Below, piece after piece: positions 33,799 through 46,290 of a DNA stretch of 64,000 bases. This stretch comes from Chlamydoabsidia padenii (lineage: Eukaryota; Mucoromycota; Mucoromycetes; Mucorales; Cunninghamellaceae). Every line of letters starts with the position of its first letter. Within the stretch, counting starts at the first letter, position 1. The stretch covers positions 124,001-188,000 of the forward strand of contig JAIWND010000013.1 of assembly GCA_025330725.1 (NCBI GenBank), given 5' to 3'. The translations under genes and the position numbers were made by a program. A model generated the notes under the pieces. That model searched no databases. It saw only the letters and a program-made list of their open reading frames with translations, and was not told the origin of the DNA.

Positions 33799-34656
33799 AT
33801 TAGATCCCCCAATATTATTCTAGTTATTTATTATCTTTCCATCACTATTGTATTAAAAAATAAAATAAAAACGAATTCTTGATTACCATAATGGACTTGT
33901 TGCAGTTTGGAGAAGGCTCGAGTCGGATTTTTAAAACGGATACTGAGAATTCATTGATCTCTCTGCTGCCTTTGACTTGTTAAAGTATTAAAGCATACAG
34001 ACAATGTAAGAGACAGCGAAGTATAAAGCGCACATATTTTTTAATTAGGGGCATGGAAAACTGGGGGTGTAAAGCGACCCGAGTTTTTGTGTGAAAAGTT
34101 CAAATCCCGCCAAGACTCTTTATTGTATTTTCAGGTACGACAGATGATTGGAGGGGCCGTATAACCATGTAAAATGATGCTGACAAATGTGGGTAGGTGT
34201 AGACCTTTTGCCAGCAAGATGGATTCAAGCTGTGATCCTTTTTTTTTTTTTTTTTTTTTTCAGTGTGTGCTCTTTCGGGGTTTTGGTTTAAATTATCTTG
34301 TGAACCCACTCATTTCAAATCCCACTGTTTTGACTCCAAGTCCATGTTATCTAGTGCATTGAAACTTGGTTCGAATGGGAATATCTTTATGGAGTGATGA
34401 GATCCATAGAGTCATGCTTATTTCTTTTCTTTTTCTTTTTCATTTTCCTTTTTAGTTTTGACGGAGCGGATGCCGGTCCGATGGCAAAAAGAAAAACTTT
34501 TCTTATCCAGATCGGGATTTGAAAATTTCTTTTTTTTAGTGAGCGATGATCAAGTTTTAAACGGTTTCTCCTTCTCTTTTTCCTCTTTTTCATCATAATC
34601 TCTTTTTTGTCCATTCACTTCATATCTACTTTATTCCACTACTATTCTAACGTTAT
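33799..34656. other. Intergenic and upstream region of LCB2
   Basis: No gene was seen. It contains recurrent elements at 34097 (GTTCAAATCCCGCC), 34312 (TTTCAAATCCCACT) and 34513 (CGGGATTTGAAAATT, 130 bp before the LCB2 start), plus a 23-base T tract at about 34238-34260. Confidence 0.6.
34513..34527 (-). promoter_or_regulatory. TTTCAAATCCCG element (reverse)
   Basis: CGGGATTTGAAAATT on the plus strand is the element in reverse orientation relative to the downstream LCB2 gene. It lies 130 bp upstream of the start. Confidence 0.4.
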
Positions 34657-37093
34657 ATGTTATCTAATCAACCCTCCAGCTCCTTCCAAGTCCCAAGTAT
34701 TGAAATACAAGGGACTGAAACTCCTCCTGGATCACCTTGTCTCACCACTTCGTTTTCTTCAGAAACGGATCGTGCTTCGTCGTCGTCGTCTTCATCCATC
34801 AACAACAACAACAATAACACAGACACCACCACTACACTGACACCCAAGTCTTCCTTGACCGCCGCGGCATCATCACCCAAGACCCGTCCACGCACCTTTA
34901 GTCTTAGTCATCTGGTAACCAAGACTCGCCGGGCCTACTCTGTCTCTTCAGCTTATCCACCGAAAATCCTTCCTAGTCTGGCATTACCAGCCAAATCTCA
35001 AGATATCACTTGGGATCAATACTTGGCAGCTACCAGTGAGCAAGACAAGAAACCACCACCCAGTTTTAACTTGTCTCCGGCTCAACGACGCAACTCGGTG
35101 GCAGCTACTGCTCGTCGTTATGAAGACTTTGAACAGAAAATCGAAGAAGCACCTTTGGCGGTATTGGTCTCGACTTATTTGAATTACTTGGTGCTAATCT
35201 TGTTTGGTCATTTACGGGATATCTTGGGCAAATGTTTTAAACGAAAGGAATATGCTCATCTTCGAACGAACGAGGTAAAAAACAAGGAAAAAAAAAAAAA
35301 AAAAAAAAAAAAGGCTGACTGATCAAAACTCATACTCTGCTATTAATAGGGATATGCACCTTTGGTATCTGACTTTGACTCATTTTATACAAGACGAATG
35401 TATGTCCGGATCCGGGATTGTTGGAATCGTCCTATTACCGGTGTACCTACAAGAAAAACCATGGTATTGGAACGGGAATCCAAAGATTTCAACAAGACAT
35501 TCAAGTAAAGTACTATATAAAGTCAATCCACCCCTTTGATACTAACATGTTTTAATAGGTTGACAGGACGAAAAATCGAATGTATCAACTTTGCGTCTTA
35601 CAATTATCTTGGGTTTGCACAATCGACTGGACCCTGTGCGGATGCAGTGGAGAAATCGGTGGGACTCTATGGAATCAGCACAGCAGGAACAAGAACTGAA
35701 GCAGGTACTTCGGACTTGCACTTGTATATGGAACGAAAAGTTGCCGAATTTGTGGGTAAAGAAGATGCGATCTGTGTGTCTATGGGATTTGCTACCAACT
35801 CGACCACTATTCCTTCTCTTGTGGGCAAGGTAAGTAACCAATGAATGAAATGACTCGATGGCTCACCTTTCATGTTTTTTTTTTTTTTCAAGGGTTGTTT
35901 AATCATTAGTGACGAATTGAATCATAGCTCTATTGTATTTGGTGCTCGTCTCTCTGGTGCTTCTATTCGGGTATTCAAACACAACAACATGATGGATCTC
36001 CGACAACTTTTGACTGAAGTGATCTCTCAAGGACAACCAAGGACTCATCGACCCTGGAAGAAAATCCTTGTGATTGTGGAAGGTTTATACTCCATGGAAG
36101 GATCTATTGTGAATCTCCCGGAAATCATCAAAATGAAACATGAATTCAAGGTAAAATGGTCAAATCATTAAAGGATAAAGGGAGGGACTTTATACTAACA
36201 GGTTGATTGAATCTATTTGAAATAGTTTTATCTCTATGTGGACGAAGCTCACTCTATCGGTGCTCTTGGTGAAAATGGAGGAGGGGTTTGCGACTTTTAT
36301 GGTATCAGTCCCAAGTATGTCGACATTCTGATGGGAACATTCACAAAATCCTTTGGTGCGGCGGGTGGCTACATTGCTGCTGATAAGGTAAAAGAAACAA
36401 ATATATGATGGATCGACTCACTTTTTAATTGTTATTAGACTGTATTGGATCACTTGCGATTAACGAATCATGCATTCTTGTACGCTGAAACCATGTCGAT
36501 ACCCGTGGTTCAACAAATCATCACCAGCTTGAGTATTATCAAGTAAGTCCAGGAGCCAGAGCGGGAAAGAAATGTATATGCGATGGACCGATTAACTGAT
36601 TTTATATATATATATATATAGGGGTGAAGATGGTACAAAGGATGGTCGTTACCGAATTCAAAAGTTGGCGGACAATGCTAGGTATTTCGCCAAAGGACTG
36701 CGTGATTTGGGATTCATTGTCTACGGTGATGAAGGAAGTCCAGTGGTACCTCTACTGCTATTCAATCCTGCCAAGATATCGTAAGTTGCTATATAACTAT
36801 ATTATCCCCTTCACTAATCAACACATTCTCTTTTTTAACTAGTGCCTTTTCTCGTGAAGCTCTGAAGCGTGGTATTGCCATCTGTGTGGTCGGTTATCCT
36901 GCCACACCCATCATTAGCTCCCGTGCCCGTTTTTGTGTCTCTGCTTCACATACAAGAGCTGATCTAGGTAAATATATATGTGTGTCGAATGATTACGGAT
37001 GATAACTAACTATTCTTTATTATTATAGATGATGCCCTGGAAAAGATCAGTGAAATTGGTGATCTTTTATTATTGAAATTCAAGCGCCCCTAG
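34657..37093 (+). CDS. LCB2: Serine palmitoyltransferase subunit 2
   Basis: Nine exons: 34657-35274, 35350-35504, 35559-35829, 35893-36150, 36226-36387, 36439-36542, 36622-36780, 36843-36967, 37029-37093; 638 residues. The first 120 residues are a Ser/Thr/Asn-rich extension. A membrane segment ([20 protein letters not shown]) precedes [16 protein letters not shown] and [11 protein letters not shown], classic Lcb2 blocks. The PLP site reads [13 protein letters not shown] with the Schiff-base Lys; [12 protein letters not shown] and DELNHSSIV bind the cofactor. With Lcb1 it condenses serine and palmitoyl-CoA at the ER, the first step of sphingolipid synthesis. The N-terminal extension is longer than in yeast (561 residues in total there, from memory) and may be a regulatory or phosphorylated region. 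Confidence 0.95.
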
Positions 37094-37674
37094 GTCATCT
37101 ATTTATCCGGTTTGACTGATATTCTAATTTGTAGTTTAATAGCATTTTATTTATCATTATCACTTATTACTATTATGTATATATCATTTCTGTTGTTGTT
37201 TTAGCCATAGCAGTCTCCCCTTCTCCATCTTTATTACTCCTTATCATCATTTTACCATATCTACAAAGAAAAAAAGTTTTATAATACAAGAAATAAAAAG
37301 TAACCCCCTTTATTCACCATACTTGATGAAAATAATGATTGCTTGTCGACTCGTTAAAGCGCCATTTGAATCAAGGTGGGAGGAGGTGTGTCCATCCCAT
37401 GATGGAAAATACGACAACACATGTTATCAACTCGAATCGAACACAGACCTAATTAACAATGCTTGCTTGACCGGGGTTTTAAAAATATAAACGAGTGAGC
37501 TCCTCCTTTGTTCAACTCCTCATATTTGATTTGCGAAGGTTTATAAAAGAATCTTGCCAAGATCAACTCCTTTTTTTTTTATCTCCTATTGGTGTATGGA
37601 CATATAAAAAGTACTAAGATGGTTGGCTTGTTCTTGTTCATTCCCTTTTTTTTCTTATCCCATACATATTTCTC
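37094..37674. other. Intergenic region upstream of secreted protein gene
   Basis: No gene was seen. CCGGGGTTTTAAAAATA at 37471-37487 is a reverse copy of the recurrent element, about 190 bp before the next start. TATAAAA occurs at about 37541. Confidence 0.5.
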
Positions 37675-38306
37675 ATGAAGGTAAACTTTTCAAATTCCGA
37701 AATTCCTGCAAAATAGCGTTGATCCTTAATCATCTTTTTTTTTTTTTTAAAAAAAAAAATTGATATCAGATCACTCTCAGATCATTCTACTTGGGCATTC
37801 TCCTGCTATTCAGCGTAGTCCAAGCCGATGTAGATTATTTCCGCATACCATTCAAAGACAATACAGTGGTAGCGGCTGGGCAAACCGTTCAATTGGTGGT
37901 ATCTCAGCTCCCCGACATTGACGGGCAAACGATCTATGCCAATGTGTATGCAGAAGGAGACGATACTCATGTGATGACAATCCAATCATGGCCTCCGGGC
38001 AGTGTGAGTGATGATCAAAAAAACAACTTTCCCATCAATTGGGCGATTCCTTCCAACTTGTGCCCGGGACGGTATTATGTGATGATTGATATCAATAACG
38101 ACCAAGATGGGAATGATATCTGTCGATCTCGGACGATGATTGTACGACCGGCTAATGTGTATCAAGCAGGAGGAGGATCAATGGCACCCCCTGTTTCATC
38201 CAATGGAGCCAGGCTAAGATGTGGGCACACTAGTACGGCTTTGAAACAAGCTACTAGTGGTGGCGTTCTTGGTAATAGTTTGACTAACAAAGGTAGTATT
38301 ATCTAG
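37675..38306 (+). CDS. Small secreted protein, Kre9/Knh1-like fold possible
   Basis: Exon 1 holds just two codons (ATG AAG, 37675-37680) before GTAAAC. Exon 2 is 37770-38306; 180 residues in all. Joining them gives a clear signal peptide: MKITLRSFYLGILLLFSV then VQA, with cleavage expected before DVDYFRIP. The mature part is a beta-rich domain of about 110 residues (VVAAGQTVQLVVSQLPDID, INWAIPSNLCPGRYYVMI, CRSRTMIV). That pattern resembles the Ser-Thr-GPI/Knh1-type wall protein module. The C-terminal tail is Gly/Ser-rich with no obvious GPI signal. It has few Cys (three in the mature chain). It is probably extracellular or wall-bound. Family membership is inference. Confidence 0.7.
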
Positions 38307-39076
38307 AGATGGTTGCCTAAATAAAAAGATGTCATAACAAAGAATACAAATGTGTATATAAACAGATAAAGTCTTTTATTGATATCAAAGTTTTAAATAA
38401 TGTGAAGACTATTGCTAGGGAGGGAAGGAAAGGGAGAATGTAATATAGTCTCCTTGACAGGTGCTGGGAAGATTGTTGATTATGATATATCAAAAACATA
38501 GTGATGGTAGGACCTCTTAGTTGTCTATTCGTTCGTCAATCAAATAGGTGGTCGTTATCAAGTGGGGTGAGTCATTGCCGAAGGTTGTATTGATTTGTTC
38601 CCTATCGTCCATTCGTCATGGTACACGGTGTTTCATTGATTTCACTGTCGCATAATAAAGAGTACCTATAGTAAGGATTCCATAAGTATAATCGCAAACA
38701 CCTCGAGTCCATTTCCTCCCCTCCTTTTTCTACTTTGGTCTTCCTAAAAGTGTTAGGAGGTTTTGAATGTGGTGAATCCATACGTTTGAATGTTAACTTT
38801 ATTGAAAGTGATACCATCACTAACACTAGTTGTCAATAAAGAGTCCAATTAAAGGTGTGTTGGTTATATTATCAATGTGGGAAGACATGACGAGAAATAG
38901 TAAAAAGTGAAAGAGCAAGCTAATTTATATTTCTCGCTTTTGCTCTCACGTCATATTCCCCGCCCGCAGTCTCAACCTAATGGGTCGTAATCGGGAATTC
39001 AATTTCGACTCTTGTTTATTTTTTATTTTTTTACTCTCTCTCTCTTTTCACTTTCCTTCTCGCACAGTGGAAAATA
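38307..39076. other. Intergenic region
   Basis: About 770 bp with no supported gene. A 74-residue minus ORF near 38602-38826 has no family features. The end contains TCGGGAATTCAATTTCGAC (38991-39009), about 70 bp before the NDUFB9 start. Confidence 0.5.
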
Positions 39077-39539
39077 ATGAACGCTCACCGATTACAAGTC
39101 AAGTCTTTGTACAAGCGATCCTTGAAACTCTCTTTGGATTGGATCATTCAACGTGATCTGTGGCGCCAAGAAGCTTTACATATCCGTCACCAATTCGAAC
39201 AAAACCGCAATGTCACCAACCCTGTCGAAATCAAGGCTTTGATGTCTGCTGCTGAACAAAAATTGTTGGACTGGAAACACCCTGATCACTACAAATGTAA
39301 GGAAACCTTTTGTCATATTGGTAACCTCTTTTTTACTCAACTCTCTTTTTTTTTTTTTTTTTTTTTTTTATAAAAAATAGTGCCTCTTGGACCCGAAGGT
39401 ACTAAATGGGAACGTAACCTTCCTCCTATTGTGGTAAGTATACCATTGTTAAAATATTAACAAGTAAGGATGGTACTGACTGACGGTTTTATTTTTGTGA
39501 TATCAATAGGATGGTCCTGCTGCTGCTGAACATCATTAG
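39077..39539 (+). CDS. NDUFB9: Complex I LYR subunit NDUFB9 (B22)
   Basis: Three exons (39077-39296, 39381-39433, 39510-39539) give 100 residues. The N-terminal LYR-type motif reads VKSLYKRSLKLSLDW. Helical segments follow (WRQEALHIRHQFEQNRNV; ALMSAAEQKLLDW) and a C-terminal PLGPEGTKWERNLPP tail. This is the pattern of the NADH:ubiquinone oxidoreductase B22/NDUFB9 subunit (LYRM3), an accessory subunit that binds mitochondrial acyl carrier protein. A filamentous fungus with complex I is expected to have it. The T-rich first intron has a run of about 25 T. Confidence 0.88.
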
Positions 39540-39828
39540 ATTTAGACACCATTTATACATACAACCGAACCCCATAACACCATCACTTCTACCTTTTACA
39601 GCTATTTACTAGTCAAAACATCAACTACCACCCTTTTTTATTTGAATGGATACAATAAATATGTTTTTTTATTATCGATGATCATATGACAAATACAATG
39701 GAATCAAATGAATTGGGTTTTATTATATGAATACAATTGGGAGGGGGGACTATGTGCTAGGTAAACTATATATATATACAGAGATAGAGGGGGTAAACTA
39801 CTTTATATTGGTTGTATATATGATAAAA

Positions 39829-40260
39829 TCAGGACCTGTCCCGTCGTCGTATCAAGCTAGGGCTAGTATATGTTGAAGGATCACTACGTTGGTCTAATGT
39901 TGGTGTCGAATAAAGTAACCGTTGCGTGTCTGATAAATATAAGGCATCTAGTTGGGACAAGTCATCAGTTTCATTGTTTTCGTTAAGCACTATACGTTGT
40001 TCTGGTGTTGCCGAGATTATATCAGGTCCAGTGGCAATATCGTGTTGCATTGTAAAATTCATCCTAGAGTAGTCTTCCATTGTCGTATCTGTAATGTTAT
40101 CCATGTTGGTCGAGTGAGGCATACCTTGCTGCCAATACTTCTTTTTTTCGCATAACTGTGCTTCCAAGATACCGACATTTAGGTATTCTTCTTGAGCATT
40201 ACGACATGTCGAATACCATTTTGATGGCGATGCTGTTGGTGCCAGATGAAGAGAGTCCAT
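39829..40260 (-). CDS. Hypothetical protein, single exon
   Basis: An uninterrupted frame of 143 residues starts at ATG 40260 (MDSLHLAPTASPSKWYSTC) and ends at 39829. The first 45 residues (TCRNAQEEYLNVGILEAQLC then EKKKYWQQGMPH) look like a short structured, helical region. The rest is polar and Asn/Asp/Thr-rich, ending in a basic tip (SLIRRRDRS). The recurrent promoter element lies 75-90 bp upstream, which supports it as a real gene. No family was recognised. Confidence 0.55.
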   Translation of the reverse strand: MDSLHLAPTASPSKWYSTCRNAQEEYLNVGILEAQLCEKKKYWQQGMPHSTNMDNITDTTMEDYSRMNFTMQHDIATGPDIISATPEQRIVLNENNETDDLSQLDALYLSDTQRLLYSTPTLDQRSDPSTYTSPSLIRRRDRS

Positions 40261-40333
40261 TGACTGCAAGAGTGATAAAACTGAACAGGAAGAGAGAAAT
40301 GGTCCATGATTTTATTTTTTGTCTTTGAAGAAA

Positions 40334-40353
40334 TGTCGGGATTTGAAAATTGC
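40334..40353 (-). promoter_or_regulatory. TTTCAAATCCCGAC element
   Basis: TGTCGGGATTTGAAAATTGC on the plus strand reads as TTTTCAAATCCCGACA toward the minus-strand hypothetical gene, about 80 bp upstream of its start. Confidence 0.4.
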
Positions 40354-40681
40354 ATTGTGTAAATAGACCCTGCTTGCATTCAAACAAAATCCATGTCACC
40401 ATCGATGCCCTTTCATACCATTCATGTATTAAAATGAGTTGTTTCGCCTTGCACCAGCAATGGTATAGTGACATTTGAAAACCCGAGGTGGCCAACACAC
40501 CAACATCGGAAAACGAATCATGAGGATGTACAAAGGATGGAATGGTCGAGTGAGGAATTTATTATTAGATCCCTAACTATCTTGACCCAATCCATAAGTC
40601 AATTTAAATTCATGATAAAAGGACATGTAGGTATGGAGGCTTGAGTTTGCTTTCCACGGTGTTAACCCTTAGTCATGTCTT

Positions 40682-40700
40682 GGTCGGAATTTGAAATTCC
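40682..40700. promoter_or_regulatory. GGAATTTGAAATTCC near-palindromic element
   Basis: GGTCGGAATTTGAAATTCC, with self-complementary arms GGAATTT/AAATTCC, lies 82 bp upstream of the HAD hydrolase start. Confidence 0.4.
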
Positions 40701-40781
40701 AAGTAAATTTAAAATAGGGTGTGGAGGTGAAATAGGATTCGTCTACTCTTCTTTCCCTTCAAGATCTATAACTGTATACAA

Positions 40782-41935
40782 ATGACTATCAAGGCTGTTA
40801 TATTTGATATTGGTGGTGTTTGTGTTGGGTCTCCTATGGAAGTAAAGTATCTATAATGAAAGTATACCTGTGATGCGAATTAAATCGTTTACTGTTTTAA
40901 TAGGGCATCCATCGTTATGAAAAGGAACATCAACTACCTCGAAACTATATCAATGTTGCCATGTAAGAGCTCTTGATGAAAACAAACATAGCTTGTACCA
41001 ATTATTTTATTCTTTTTACGATAGTGTCAGTCAAGGTGAACATGGCGCTTTTCAGGTACAAACACAAACAATGTTTCAAGATGGATTTCAATAACACTTT
41101 TACTTTTTAGAAATTAGAACGTGGTGAAATCAAGTTACATGACTTTTACAGGGAATTTGGTGAACAACTCTCTAGTCCTGATAACAAAGACTCATACCGG
41201 ACATATCTCAAACAAACTGGAAAAGGTAAATAGAGGCGTAAAAGTACCAATGATTTGACTAACGATTATTTTTATTCTGATAGCCATTCCATCCACTATT
41301 CCTGATATAATGGTAGATGGTCAAAAACTCTTCCATGCAATGATGGCAGAAACCACCCGAGTGGATCCTCATATCGCCTTTGCTATTCAACAATTAAGGA
41401 AATCTGGCAAATTCAAAGTGGCGGCCCTAACTAACAATTATGATATGCCCGAATCTGATCAACAAGAAATGAATGCTTTAGGTGGTGCAAGTCCCAAGGG
41501 TTTGAAGGAATCTTTTGATCATTTTATTGAATCAAGACTGGTGGGTTTAAGGTAATGCATGAACAAGAATCATATAAAGTCAAATAGACTAACATGTCCT
41601 TTTTTTGTGGGGGGGGGAGTAACTAGAAAACCTGACCCTCGGTTTTACCTTCATGCTTGCAAGGTGCTTGGCATTGAACCTCATGAAGCGGTGTTTTTGG
41701 ATGATATTGGTATGAATTTGCGGGCGGCAAAAGAACTTGGCATGCAAACTATTCGTAAGTGGGATCAAATAGACATACATAATGTAATAGCAACGAAATT
41801 AATCATTTGTCTTTTTTTTTGTGTATATCTTTAACAGAAGTCAAAATTGGTCAATCCAGAGATGCTGTGGTGCAACTCGAAAAAATGGTGGGATTGGATT
41901 TACTGGATAAAAATAGCCATAGCTCTCATTTGTAG
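40782..41935 (+). CDS. HAD-family hydrolase (ACAD10 N-terminal-like)
   Basis: Seven exons (40782-40841, 40904-40962, 41025-41055, 41111-41225, 41284-41551, 41627-41754, 41838-41935). Motif I is AVIFDIGGVCVG; the second Asp position of the usual DxDxT is Gly, as in epoxide-hydrolase-N-terminal and ACAD10-type HADs. Motif II is AALTNN (Thr), motif III the Lys of RKPDPRFY, motif IV VFLDDIGMNLRAA. The cap domain has LERGEIKLHDFYREFG, also seen in soluble epoxide hydrolase N-terminal phosphatases. The protein is likely a small-molecule phosphatase or hydrolase in the cytosol. Because the acid/base Asp is replaced, its turnover chemistry is uncertain. The tail ends KNSHSSHL without a clear targeting signal. 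Confidence 0.88.
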
Positions 41936-42747
41936 ATAATTAGTTACTCGTTACTTGTAATAAAATGATTGATTCCCTATTGTTTTGAATAAAACGCAAT
42001 AATGTTGTACTTTGTGCGATTATCTGATGTAGTCTGATATTGATCCAATATGATTGTTTCTATATAAACTATACAAAACATATTCTATATTAATGATCTA
42101 ATCATGTATTAGATTTTAACTGGTGGGCACCTGTCATGCGAGGAGGCCAAGTACGACTTTGCTGAATATTCACGTCCCGACGAATTCATGCAAGCAAGAG
42201 TCGATCGAACCCCCTCTTTTTTTTTTTTGTTTCCCTTGTCAAATATGTACTGAATCGTCAACTCTTTTTTTTTATTTTTCATTTTTATGCGTGTAAGACT
42301 TTTTTTCTTCTCTCAATACGTATTTTGATGAGCACATAGGATTTAAAAAAAAAAAAAAGCCTATTGGGAAGATCATCCGGTTTCGCATGTTTTATGTATC
42401 CATCAAGCAAGGGAATGGTTTCAGTGATATGATTACATATACTTTATAGTACCCCTGAGTATGTATCATCGACTGGGACAGGTCTCTATTTGCCATGTTG
42501 TACACATCTGCTTGACGTCATTTAAACCAAAGATACTTGATATGCACATCTTAATCTATTTTAAATAGACAAAAGGACATTTGAGATTTCTATCCCTGAC
42601 GGAACAACTTCCGTCGTCGGAATTTCAAATTCTTGCAAGGAGTACATTTGCATAAAATGATACGATAAGGATTTTATTTGATAAAAGGTAAGTATAGCAA
42701 TAAAAATAAACTAATAATACAAGCAAGTGAAGGGGGAGGGAGGGTAT
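41936..42747. other. Intergenic region
   Basis: No gene was seen in about 800 bp. It contains short T and A tracts (42217, 42342) and a stray CGGAATTTCAAATTC element at 42618-42632, not next to a start codon. Confidence 0.5.
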
Positions 42748-44138
42748 TTATGATGATATGGCCGAGGGAGCATAGATGATGTATAGTTTAATACCATCAC
42801 GCATGACATGACATGCATGAGAGAGGCAAGGCTGAAAAATAAATAAAAAAAGAAGAGTGAGTCATCACCTTGTTTTATGTCATTATCATCCACTTACAAA
42901 ACCAGATTGATTCAACCATACATGTAAAGCTTCCCGCACCAAACCATCAGGGAGAGCCAAAGTAGCAGGCTCGCCGGTGTTAGCGGAGTGTGTAAATTGG
43001 ATACCAAAAGGAGCCATCAAAGGATCCTTTGTGCCTGACAGTTTGATGATTGACAGTTTCAAAATTGCCCTGACTTGTCCCGAGTATTCGTCTTTTCCTT
43101 GATAGAATCTAGCATCATTAGCTAAACGTTGATGCTCCAGTCGGATTGTCTTGTTGAGTACCATGGATTGACCTAGAAATGATCGTATGCGCATCCCATT
43201 GTTCTATGATCGACTGATGGTAAATATGTATGTCTATGCACTTGACTTTTTATTTATTTTTTCTTTTTTACCTTGTGAATATGTATGATGGGTGGGAAGA
43301 GAGAGGAGGCTATTTTATCATCGCCGTCCGTGGTAATAGCATGGTATTGTTGCTGCTGTGAGGAGATGGAAGATATATTATAATCTGATTTGTTGTTGTT
43401 GTTTTTATGGGCTATGGGCTGTGATGATTGTAAAGAGGAACTTCGTGGCGGTGTTGGAAAAAAAGTCGATGGTGAAGTGGACAAGCATGAGTAAGAAGGT
43501 GGCGGTGAGAGTGGCGGTGAAATAGGAAGGTGTTGATGATAATGACGTTGTTGATTGGATAAATTGGCAGTCTTTACTGTAAGTGAGTTGGTTCCAAAAG
43601 ATGATCCTAATGGGATGCATAAATGGTAATTCCAATCAATTAGTAACATGTAGAAATAAACAAACAAGCAATGTAGATCCTTACTTTTTGATAAAGTAGA
43701 AGTGGTAGAGGAAGGTGGGGAAGGTGATGCTCTAGTTTGTAATAAGCGTTGAATGGTGGTATCATACTGGTGGGATAATCGATCGATTTGTTGTGGCGAT
43801 AAAAAGTCAGTATCATATTCTTCAAGTTGAGGTTGATACATGGATGCTGATTTGGTGAAAAGTAGTGAGAAGGATGACATTGAGTGGCGTGTAGAGGAAT
43901 AACGTGAGATGGTAGATGATGGGGATGATTCTGTTGGTGTGGGTTCTTGTTGTTTGGTTTGGTTGGGCTGTTGATAATGTTGTTGTATTGAGGAGCGTAT
44001 GTATTCCAGTTGTGCCCATAATTGTTCCTTTTTGAGAATCACCCTTGTATAATGATGACGATCATCAGGAGAATAAAGTTGACCCGCCAAATCAATAAGT
44101 GATGTTGAAGATGATAATCGAGTATTGTCACGAAGCAT
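42748..44138 (-). CDS. Hypothetical Ser/Pro-rich protein
   Basis: At least four exons start at MLRDNTRLSSSTSLIDLAGQ (44138). A first intron (GTAAGG near 43682 to CATTAG near 43606) is supported by TCAAAAA|GTAAGG. The later junctions are at 43272, about 43204, about 42900 and 42835, and the stop is TAA at 42748. The N-terminal 45 residues (DDRHHYTRVILKKEQLWAQL) are helical. The middle is Ser/Thr/Pro/Gln-rich and disordered. The C-terminal 130 residues look folded: MVLNKTIRLEHQRLANDARF, VRAILKLSIIKLSG, then DGLVREALHVWLNQSGF and a final KLYIIYAP. No known family was recognised. Confidence 0.65.
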
Positions 44139-45137
44139 AATAGTAGAAAAATTAAAGAAGAAAAAAAGAAGTCGGGGAGCGGAAGAAGGAGTGAAAAATT
44201 AATAGACAAGACTTTTTTTTTTTCTTATACTGAGTCGGAATTTTGAATTACCCCTGAGTTTCCTTTTTGAATATTGAGTCGAATGGTTTCCCGCATTGAC
44301 CTCTTCTCCTAATTAGATGTATAAACGCATGTATGTCTATTTAAAATAAGATGCATAGATGGTTAATGTTCTTGATCTGTCGCTGTTCTCCGTGAATTGG
44401 TACATACCCAGATGGCCATGCACGTTAGTTTGAGAAGATTTTTTGGACAAAATGAAAAGCATGATATGTGCGCACTTGTTCTTTTTGTTATGTACAGTAA
44501 GGAGAAAATGACATGATAGGATACATAGATATTGTTTCTCCAACAATGTCATTATCTACCACTCTTTCGGACACGCCCCTCCCCCCGGCTCACTGGATAT
44601 GTCACTTTTTGTTTTTTTTTTTGTTTTGAGACATGTGCACCTTGTCACTCCAATGATCTTTCTATGGTAAGACATGATTCATATAAAGATCATGTTTTTT
44701 TCGAGTTCCGAAACTTTGTGATTGTGAGACTGGGTACGACATAGTTACCACATATAGTAGACAATGAATAAAAGAGATGGAGAGTAATAAAAAAAAAAAA
44801 AAAAGTCGTCTGTGCTCTCCTTGATTATATAAATCACAAGAATGGACTATAGGGTATGTAAATTTTTATTTTATTTTATTGCAGTATATAACAAAGACTA
44901 ATTGCATAAGCAGTAGGTATAATAATAGATTTTATGCAAGGGGAAGAGTAGGGGCGGGGAGTAAAATGAGAGATGAAGAATAAACCAGGATTTTATCAAT
45001 CATGCACTAAACTAATACTATTTTGAACATATATTGGTGCCATATTCTACATAAGTAAAAAAGGAGAGGAGGACATAAGATTGTATATAAAGTAGAAAAA
45101 AGAGAGACAAAAGTGGGACATGTATAAATAAAAAAGA
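44139..45137. other. Intergenic region
   Basis: About 1 kb. Next to the Ser/Pro-rich gene is its upstream region, with GTCGGAATTTTGAATTACCCC at 44234-44254, about 95 bp from the start. The rest is AT-rich 3' flank of the zinc-finger gene. No coding region is supported. Confidence 0.5.

Positions 45138-46290
<1,153 letters not shown>

Noticed and set aside
34097..34111. GTTCAAATCCCGCC as the T arm of a tRNA gene
   Set aside because: It resembles a B box, but the bases on either side do not pair as a T stem and no A box or acceptor stem lies upstream. The same holds for the copies at 1989, 10198 and 13064.
38602..38826. 74-residue minus ORF
   Set aside because: No family features and no recurrent element or leader upstream; it is likely chance.
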